The position numbers were made by a program, and so were the translations under genes. A model generated the notes under the pieces. That model was given only the letters and a program-made list of their open reading frames with translations, was not told the origin of the DNA and searched no databases. This document shows, in pieces, positions 14,557 through 19,824 of a stretch of 19,824 nucleotides of DNA (position 1 is its first letter; every line of letters begins with the position of its first letter). Origin of the DNA: JAMLHN01 sp035708745 (GTDB taxonomy: Bacteria > Chloroflexota > Chloroflexia > Thermomicrobiales > UBA6265); contig DASTFJ010000062.1 of the NCBI GenBank assembly GCA_035708745.1, positions 1 through 19,824 on the forward strand, read 5' to 3'.

Positions 14557-14691
14557 ATGACTGCAACTCAATCCAAATCCGAACGCCCCGCTGCCGACAA
14601 GATGTACCGTGTCAAAGTTACCGGCCGTCATGCCATCACCTTACCAGCTTGGGGTTGCCTTTTACTATCTGCCAGATCTGATCGAGGCTGA
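14557..14691 (+). pseudogene. Truncated AbrB/MazE-like antitoxin relic
   Basis: The ATG at 14557 has an excellent GGAGAG ribosome-binding site (14546-14551). The first 31 residues end KMYRVKVTGRHAITLPA, the opening strand-loop-strand of the swapped-hairpin (SpoVT/AbrB, MazE) DNA-binding domain. Then the frame fails: thirteen more residues of no family likeness and a TGA at 14689-14691. In the next frame the sequence continues LGVAFYYLPDLIEAERG and stops at 14699-14701; LGV is what AbrB domains show a few residues further on. This fits a small deletion plus frameshift. Without a sister sequence, a genuine 44-residue peptide cannot be excluded. The promoter and operator in front look intact. 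Confidence 0.5.
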
Positions 14692-14705
14692 GAGAGGATG
14701 ATGTC

Positions 14706-15014
14706 ATGACCGTTTCCCTGGCACCGGATAACGTGGTGCTGGCCACTGAGCTTTACGGGCTGGTCGAGAATGGTCAGCCGCGGCAGATGCTCGATTATCT
14801 GATCGACCATCCGAATGTGCAGATCGACAGCGAGGCGCTGCAGGCGGCGCTGCAGTTTCCCCAGCACAAGGATGTCGCCTTGGCCGCGTATTCCATCGGC
14901 GAATCGGCGGCCGCCCTGGGATTGAAGCGCCCCTGGACGGAGGGGCAGCTTGGCTATCGCATGCCGTCCGAGATCGCCACGCTCCTGGCAAATGCCCGCG
15001 GTGCGACCGCCTAG
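14706..15014 (+). CDS. Hypothetical 102-residue protein
   Basis: I do not recognise the family. The protein is soluble, without signal peptide, membrane segment or cysteine, and looks mostly helical with short repeats of small hydrophobic residues (ALQAALQFPQ, DVALAAYSIGESAAALGL). There is no catalytic motif. The start at 14706 has GAGG about eight bases upstream, and the relic's alternative frame ends four bases before it. The LLM oxidoreductase follows after 12 bases with its own ribosome-binding site, so the two are almost surely one transcript. A structural partner or substrate-handling accessory of the flavoenzyme is conceivable but only by position. Confidence 0.65.
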   Translation: MTVSLAPDNVVLATELYGLVENGQPRQMLDYLIDHPNVQIDSEALQAALQFPQHKDVALAAYSIGESAAALGLKRPWTEGQLGYRMPSEIATLLANARGATA

Positions 15015-15026
15015 AGGAACCGCACA

Positions 15027-15941
15027 ATGACCGATTACGGCCGGCCGATCGAATTCGGCATCTTTCTCGATCCCGCGGCCGAACAGTCGGCGACCGTGCT
15101 CGACACGATCGCCTTCATCGACGAACTCGGTTTCGACTGGATCGGCATCCAGGACCATCCGTACAACCGAGCCCAGCTCGACGCCATGACCTTGATCGGC
15201 ATGGGCCTGGCCCGCACCGAGCGCGTCCGGTTCGTTCCCGATGTCGCCACGCTTTCATTGCGGTCGCCGGCCATGCTGGCGAAGCAGGCGGTCACCCTCG
15301 ATCTGCTCGGCAACGGCCGGTTCGAGCTGGGACTCGGCTCCGGCGCGTTCTGGGATGCGATCGTCGCCATGGGTGGCCCGCGCCGGTCGCCCGGCGAAGC
15401 GTACGCCTCCCTGGATGAGGCGATCGATATCCTGCGCGCCGCGTTCGATGGCGCTCGCTCGGTCGATCATCAGGGCGAGATCTACCAACTCCGGGGATGG
15501 CGGCCAGGTCCCGCGCCCGCGCATCGGATCGGCATCTGGCTGGGCGTCTACGGGCCACGTGCGCTCAGGTTGGCCGGTCGAAAGGCCGACGGGTGGGTGC
15601 CGTCCCTGGCGTACGTCCCGCCCGCGGCTGCCCGGGAGGCGATGCAAACGATCGATAGCGCCGCCGTCTCCGCCGGCCGCAATCCGGCCGATATCCGCCG
15701 TGCCTACAACATCTGGGGCGGCTTCATAGACGCACCGCCAGCGCCGATCGATGAAACAAGCGGCGAGTTCGCAGGATCGCCTGCCGCCTGGGCAGCGTTT
15801 CTCACCCACCTCGCCACGTCGATCGGGTTCGATACGTTCCTCTTCGGTGTGCCGCCAGATTCGGGGTTGCTGCGCAGGATCGCGGGCGAGATCCTTCCGC
15901 GGGTTCGGGAGCAGGTCGAGCTCGCGCGCGGCCGTTCGTGA
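15027..15941 (+). CDS. LLM-class flavin (F420 or FMN)-dependent oxidoreductase
   Basis: A 304-residue TIM-barrel flavoenzyme of the luciferase-like monooxygenase class. Landmarks are the N-terminal strand IEFGIFLDP, DELGFDWIGIQDHPYN (32-47), TLSLRSPAMLAKQAVTLD, then the flavin-binding NGRFELGLGSGAFWDAI (95-111) and IGIWLGVYGPRALRLAGRKADGW (167-189, in part). The class includes F420-dependent reductases and dehydrogenases common in Actinobacteria and Thermomicrobia and FMN-dependent monooxygenases; the sequence seen does not settle which cofactor. GGA lies upstream of the ATG at 15027. It forms a two-gene unit with the unknown 102-residue protein, downstream of the operator-bearing promoter at 14482-14526. 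Confidence 0.87.
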   Translation: MTDYGRPIEFGIFLDPAAEQSATVLDTIAFIDELGFDWIGIQDHPYNRAQLDAMTLIGMGLARTERVRFVPDVATLSLRSPAMLAKQAVTLDLLGNGRFELGLGSGAFWDAIVAMGGPRRSPGEAYASLDEAIDILRAAFDGARSVDHQGEIYQLRGWRPGPAPAHRIGIWLGVYGPRALRLAGRKADGWVPSLAYVPPAAAREAMQTIDSAAVSAGRNPADIRRAYNIWGGFIDAPPAPIDETSGEFAGSPAAWAAFLTHLATSIGFDTFLFGVPPDSGLLRRIAGEILPRVREQVELARGRS

Positions 15942-16005
15942 GATGAGGTGCTGCCAGTCGCGCCGCGACCCTCTGAGCGCCGAGTAGCGGGAGGGGAGGT
16001 GTCTC

Positions 16006-17853
16006 ATGGCCATGCGAGGTGGGCGACGGTCAGCCTTAGCCAGTGCGAGCGGTATCGACAACGAGCGCCAGCGCCAGCTGAATGCGGAAGCTCCCCGCAT
16101 TCCCCATTTGCGGCGCCGGATCGCCGCCCTTTTTCTTCCTTACAAGCTCGAGCTTGGCGTCACCATCGCTCTGGTGCTGGTGAGCGCCGGGGTTACGGTC
16201 GCGTTGCCGCTGATTACCCGCAATATCTTCGACAAGGCGCTCTTTCCGGCTAGCGGGCAGCCGAATATGCGGCTGCTCGGCGAACTGGTCGGCTTGACTG
16301 TGCTGCTGATCGCGATCGTCGCCATGGTCGGGATCGCCCAGACCTGGTTTACCACCCGGGTCGGCAGCCGGGTTATGGGCGATTTGCGCGTGCAGCTCTA
16401 CGAGCGGCTGCAAACCATGGAGGTTTCCTTCTTTACCCGCACCAAGACCGGCGTTATTCAGTCGCGCTTGCAAAACGATGTCGGCGGAGTCTCGAATGTG
16501 CTGACCAATACGGTGGCAACCGTGGTCGGCAACTCGGTCACGGTGGTGGCCTCGCTGATCTCCATGCTGATCCTGAGCTGGCAGCTGACCATCGTGGCGC
16601 TCTTCCTCATGCCGCTGATGGCCGTGGTGCAGCAGCGGATCGGTCAGATGCGCGCCCGCATTGCCGCCAGCACGCAGGAATCGCTCTCCCGCATGACCTC
16701 GATCACGCAAGAGTCGCTCAGCATCTCCGGCATCCTGCTTTCGAAAGCGTTCGGGCGGCAGCGCGAGGAGACCGAGCGTTATGCGCAGGAGAATCAGCAG
16801 CAAATCCAGCTGCAGATTCGCGAGGCGATGAGCGGTCAGGGGTTCTTCGCGGTCATTACCGTCTTCTTCCAGGCGGTGCCGGCCATCGTCTATTTCCTGG
16901 CGGGCTGGCTGATGTCGAACGGCAACGCGACGCTTACGGCCGGCACCATCGTGGCCTTCACCACCGTGCAGGCGCGGCTCACCTTTCCGCTCTTGGGGTT
17001 GATGCGCTCGGCGCTGGATTTGCAGACATCGGGCGCGCTCTTTGCCCGCATCTTCGAATACCTCGACTTGCGGCCGTCCATCGTCGATGCGCCCGATGCC
17101 GTCGCGGTCGATGTGTCGCAGCTGGGCAAGGTCGAATTCGACCATGTCACGTTTCGGTATTCAGATGCGCCGGCCGATTCGCTGCCGACACTGCATGATG
17201 TCTCTTTCCGGATCGAGCCGGGCGAGTTCGCCGCGTTCGTCGGGCCGTCCGGCGCGGGTAAGAGCACCGTGGCCGCTCTGATCCCGCGCTTCCAGGATGC
17301 GACCTCGGGTGTCGTCTGCTTTGCTGGAACCGATGTGAAACACCTCGAGCAGGAAAGCCTGCTTTCCCATATCGGCATCGTAAGTCAGGAAACCTATCTG
17401 TTTCATGACAGCATCGGCGCGAATCTGCGCTATGCCAAACCGGACGCCACCCAGGATGAGCTGGAAGCTGCCGCTCGCGCCGCGTCGATTCATGAGGTGA
17501 TCATGTCCTTTCCCGCGGGGTACGACACCATCGTGGGGGAGCGCGGGCACCGCCTCTCGGGCGGAGAAAAGCAGCGTATCGCCATCGCCCGCATCTTCTT
17601 GAAGGACCCGGCAGTGTTGATTCTGGACGAGGCGACCAGCGCGCTCGATACCGTGGTCGAATCGCAGGTGCAGGCCGCGCTCGATGCCGCCAGCCACGGC
17701 CGGACCACTATCGCCATCGCCCACCGGCTCTCGACGATCCGTGGCGCCGATCAAATCTACGTGTTGAAGCAGGGCAGTATCGTCGAGCACGGCACGCACG
17801 ATGAGCTGATTTCAAGAGGCGGCGAGTATGCCTCGCTCTATGTTCGCTCGTAG
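16006..17853 (+). CDS. ABC exporter half-transporter (permease fused to ATPase, MsbA/BmrA type)
   Basis: A 615-residue protein with six membrane helices (about 40-330) followed by a nucleotide-binding domain (about 375-612). It should work as a dimer and pump lipids, drugs or peptides out of the cell. All ATPase motifs are intact: Walker A GPSGAGKST (413-421), Q-loop Q461, signature LSGGE (517-521), Walker B VLILDE (537-542), D-loop SALD and H-loop H573. A cytoplasmic N-terminal tail of about 38 residues is Arg-rich. The ATG at 16006 is six bases from a strong GGGGAGG. A 64-base gap separates it from the LLM gene, so it may be read from the same promoter. It converges on the MFS gene with 12 bases between. 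No substrate can be inferred. Confidence 0.93.
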   Translation: MAMRGGRRSALASASGIDNERQRQLNAEAPRIPHLRRRIAALFLPYKLELGVTIALVLVSAGVTVALPLITRNIFDKALFPASGQPNMRLLGELVGLTVLLIAIVAMVGIAQTWFTTRVGSRVMGDLRVQLYERLQTMEVSFFTRTKTGVIQSRLQNDVGGVSNVLTNTVATVVGNSVTVVASLISMLILSWQLTIVALFLMPLMAVVQQRIGQMRARIAASTQESLSRMTSITQESLSISGILLSKAFGRQREETERYAQENQQQIQLQIREAMSGQGFFAVITVFFQAVPAIVYFLAGWLMSNGNATLTAGTIVAFTTVQARLTFPLLGLMRSALDLQTSGALFARIFEYLDLRPSIVDAPDAVAVDVSQLGKVEFDHVTFRYSDAPADSLPTLHDVSFRIEPGEFAAFVGPSGAGKSTVAALIPRFQDATSGVVCFAGTDVKHLEQESLLSHIGIVSQETYLFHDSIGANLRYAKPDATQDELEAAARAASIHEVIMSFPAGYDTIVGERGHRLSGGEKQRIAIARIFLKDPAVLILDEATSALDTVVESQVQAALDAASHGRTTIAIAHRLSTIRGADQIYVLKQGSIVEHGTHDELISRGGEYASLYVRS

Positions 17854-17865
17854 ACAGCGTGCTTC

Positions 17866-19128
17866 TTACGATCGATTTGCTTTACGCGCCCGCTCGGTGC
17901 GGCTGACCCCGACCATCATCAACGCGCCCAGTAAGGAGATGCCCGCCAAACCCCAAAAGACGGGGCGGTAGCTGCCGAGCGCGCCGAAGGCGAGTCCAGC
18001 CCCGATCGGGGATACGGCCCGGGCGCCATTGAGGATGAGCGCCAGTGAGCCATTGATCGCGCCGAAATTGCGTCGTCCATAAAAATCGGCCACCAGGCCC
18101 GCTCGCATCAGCGTCACCACTCCCCGGCCCATCCCGAGAATCAACACCGCCAGCAGCACACCGGCGTTGACTTGCCATTCGAGCAAGATCGCCAGCGCCA
18201 GCGCCTGCATGGCGAAGACGATGCCCGTCAAGGCGATCGGTGAGATCCGGTTGCCGAGAATGGTGGCCAAAATGCGCGCCACGACCTGGGCCGCGCCGAT
18301 GAGACCGGTTGCGAAGGCGGCGAACCGCGCGCCATCGCCTCGGTCGGTCAGATAGGAGATCAGGAACACTCCGACCGCGACCGCGGAGAGGGTTTCCAGC
18401 GCGAAACCCGCCGCCAGCCACCAGAACGCGGGGTCGTGCAGCGCCTCCCGCAGCTCGACGCCGGATGGCTCGTACCGGTCCGGAGCCGGACCATCGGGAT
18501 CGCGGGTATCGCCATCGGGATGCAACCCGAGATCTTCCGGGCGGCGGCGCAGGAGCAGGGCATGCGGAAGGACCGTCGAGATCAGCAGGATTACCGCCAG
18601 CATCACCAGGGCTGGACGCCAGCCACGCGCCTCCACGAGCCACGCGGAGAGCGGCAGGAAGATCGTGCTGGCGAACCCGGCCGCGATGGTGACCAGGAGA
18701 AACGCTTTGGCGCGGCCACGTTCGAACCAGGCGGTCACGGCTGTGAAGGCGGGGTCGTAGAGGGTGGCCGACATTGCCAGACCCATCCCCGCCCAGATGA
18801 GATACCAGGCGAGCTGGTTGCCGATCTGCGACCATGCCAGCACCATGGCCACGCCCAATAGCGAGCCGCCGGTCATCAACCAGCGCGGACCACGCCGGTC
18901 GATCCAGCGGCCGGCGAGCGGGGCAGCAATTCCGGAAACGAGCAACGCCAGGGAATACGCCCCGGTGAGGGTTGCTTCCGACCAGCTGAGCTCGGCGCGC
19001 ATGGGCACGAGGAAGACCGAAAAGGCGTAATAGAGGATGCCCCAGGAGACCGTTTCGGTTACCGCCAGGGTCGCCACCACGACCCAGCCGTAATAGACTC
19101 GCCCCTCGAACCGCTGCGCGATCGCCAT
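17866..19128 (-). CDS. Major facilitator superfamily transporter
   Basis: A 420-residue twelve-helix MFS carrier of the OFA/monocarboxylate-like type. It opens VYYGWVVVATLAVTETVSWG, a helix-1 pattern common in oxalate/formate-antiporter-like members, and carries the loop motif GRWIDRRGPRWLM between helices 2 and 3. A long hydrophilic central loop (RRRPEDLGLHPDGDTRDPDG) separates the two six-helix halves and contains the PEDLGL box seen in this branch. The start is the ATG at 19128 with GAGGAG upstream; the frame to 19185 has no function. Probably moves an organic acid or a similar solute by proton coupling. It is convergent with the ABC exporter and divergent from the PQQ-enzyme relic. Confidence 0.88.
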   Translation of the reverse strand: MAIAQRFEGRVYYGWVVVATLAVTETVSWGILYYAFSVFLVPMRAELSWSEATLTGAYSLALLVSGIAAPLAGRWIDRRGPRWLMTGGSLLGVAMVLAWSQIGNQLAWYLIWAGMGLAMSATLYDPAFTAVTAWFERGRAKAFLLVTIAAGFASTIFLPLSAWLVEARGWRPALVMLAVILLISTVLPHALLLRRRPEDLGLHPDGDTRDPDGPAPDRYEPSGVELREALHDPAFWWLAAGFALETLSAVAVGVFLISYLTDRGDGARFAAFATGLIGAAQVVARILATILGNRISPIALTGIVFAMQALALAILLEWQVNAGVLLAVLILGMGRGVVTLMRAGLVADFYGRRNFGAINGSLALILNGARAVSPIGAGLAFGALGSYRPVFWGLAGISLLGALMMVGVSRTERARKANRS

Positions 19129-19233
19129 GCCACTCCTCACCCTGCGTAGGGTGCCACGGAGCGGGCAGTGTGCGTTTGCAGGCAAATCTGGCTATCGATT
19201 TCGGGCGAGGTAATGAACCAACCCTACTAGGAA

Positions 19234-19286
19234 GGAGGTTCGAGTAGAAGACGGCGTTTGGTCGAACGCTGCCTCCTCGTCAGGAG
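19234..19286 (+). promoter_or_regulatory. Possible ribosome-binding-site hairpin with alternative pairing
   Basis: The ribosome-binding site AGGAG (19282-19286) of the following gene can pair with CTCCT (19273-19277) across a CGTC loop. The same CCTCC (19272-19276) can instead pair with an upstream GGAGG (19234-19238), helped by GTTCG-CGAAC pairing (19238-19242, 19263-19267), which would free the ribosome-binding site. This is the form of a simple on/off leader. The stems are short, and the gene looks broken, so the value of the switch is doubtful. Confidence 0.3.
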
Positions 19287-19294
19287 AAAGAATC

Positions 19295-19824
19295 ATGACC
19301 GCACCAGAAGAACCCATCGTTTCGACCACCCCTCGCTCCTCAACTCGCCGGCGCGTGCTTGCCGCTAGGGGCGCTGCCACGATCGTGGCAGTCCTGGTGT
19401 GGCGAGGAGGGTCATATGCTCAGGATGAAGGGACGCCCGCGGCCAGCCCGCAGGCGGCCGGCGAAAGCGAAGGAACCGCGGCCGCAGGGAGTCCGACCCC
19501 GGAGAGGTACTCGACCCTCCCGACCGTTCCACCCGAAATCGAGCAATATGCGGGTGACTGGCCTGCACGTCAGGGTGATCTTCTGAATCATCGAGCTGCG
19601 CAGAATGCGGCTATCGACTCGAGAAATGTGACCGGTCTCGAGGTTGCGCCGAACGGGGCCGCTCTCGGCTACGGCAAAATCTACGGTGCGAATGGAATGT
19701 CGATCTCCCGCGGGCAACGTCAGCGCGGCCACGGTCGCCAACGACGTGGTCTTTACTGGGACGCCCGATGGCATCGTACAGACCTACTCGACCGGCGATG
19801 GCCCGCTGCTGTGGCGCTCTGACA
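19295..19824 (+). pseudogene. PQQ-type beta-propeller dehydrogenase, internally deleted and frameshifted
   Basis: The start (ATG 19295, GGAG ten bases upstream) leads to a Tat-like signal (TRRRVLAARG, 17-26), a Thr/Pro/Ser linker and the family N-terminus EIEQYAGDWPARQGD (81-95) through NVTGLEV (111-117). Directly after comes APNGAALGYGKIYGANG (118-134), which in family members stands a whole propeller blade further on. At about 19700 the frame then changes: the next frame reads GNVSAATVANDVVFTGTPDG and GPLLWRSD, the last-blade sequence of such enzymes, and runs off the window. The first frame stops at 19820-19822. Two deletions plus a frameshift indicate a dead gene. Living relatives are exported, PQQ- and metal-dependent alcohol or sugar oxidases. 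Confidence 0.68.

Noticed and set aside
16036..17145. Long minus-strand open frame (369 codons).
   Set aside because: It is antisense to the ABC exporter and is rich in His, Asp and Gln without any domain, as is typical of antisense frames.

Overview
The window is GC-rich bacterial chromosome. Gene content and style point to Chloroflexota, probably the Thermomicrobia/Sphaerobacter side: a Tat-type peptide-binding lipoprotein-like receptor, a short RNHCP zinc protein, a Uma2 nuclease, an LLM flavin oxidoreductase, a secreted protein with a Thr-Pro-Ala-Ala-Ser-Pro-type linker, and many small GC-rich intergenic palindromes. This placement is an inference; no rRNA, tRNA or marker gene is present. 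I see no CRISPR array, insertion sequence, prophage or replication origin.

Region 1-8222 reads almost wholly on the minus strand and looks like one peptide or amino-acid-derivative utilisation locus. In transcription order it holds an oligopeptide-type solute receptor (7746-6076), a class V PLP enzyme (5770-4610), an M24 Xaa-Pro-dipeptidase-like hydrolase (4613-3369), the permeases DppB and DppC (3198-2194, 2194-1310), an M29-type aminopeptidase (1313-354) and the start of an arginine deiminase/amidinotransferase-fold enzyme (182-1). Four genes are joined by 1- or 4-base stop/start overlaps. The ATPase subunits are not in the window. Two gaps in the locus carry GTAG-bounded palindromes resembling REP elements.

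Region 8223-10963 is also on the minus strand. It has an intramembrane M50 (site-2) protease with a degenerate CBS-like tail, a 687-base gene-poor gap with a good minus-strand terminator, and a PIN nuclease preceded without any gap by a MerR/excisionase-type helix-turn-helix protein. The promoter of that pair has a perfect TATAAT and four 7-bp direct repeats at its -35 end, as expected of an autoregulated toxin-antitoxin module.

Region 11100-15941 holds a metallo-beta-lactamase-fold hydrolase (+), an RNHCP zinc protein (-, TTG start), a Uma2 nuclease overlapping an SDR dehydrogenase (+), and a well-formed promoter/operator driving a truncated AbrB/MazE-like antitoxin relic, followed by an unrecognised 102-residue protein and an LLM-class flavin oxidoreductase.

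Region 16006-19824 has a homodimeric-type ABC exporter (+) facing an MFS transporter (-) across 12 bases. After it comes a PQQ-type beta-propeller dehydrogenase gene that appears to be a pseudogene with two internal deletions and a frameshift. I found no clear-cut novel defence or biosynthetic system. The best leads are the covarying inverted REP pair, the iteron-bearing HTH-PIN module, and the broken antitoxin whose control region is intact.
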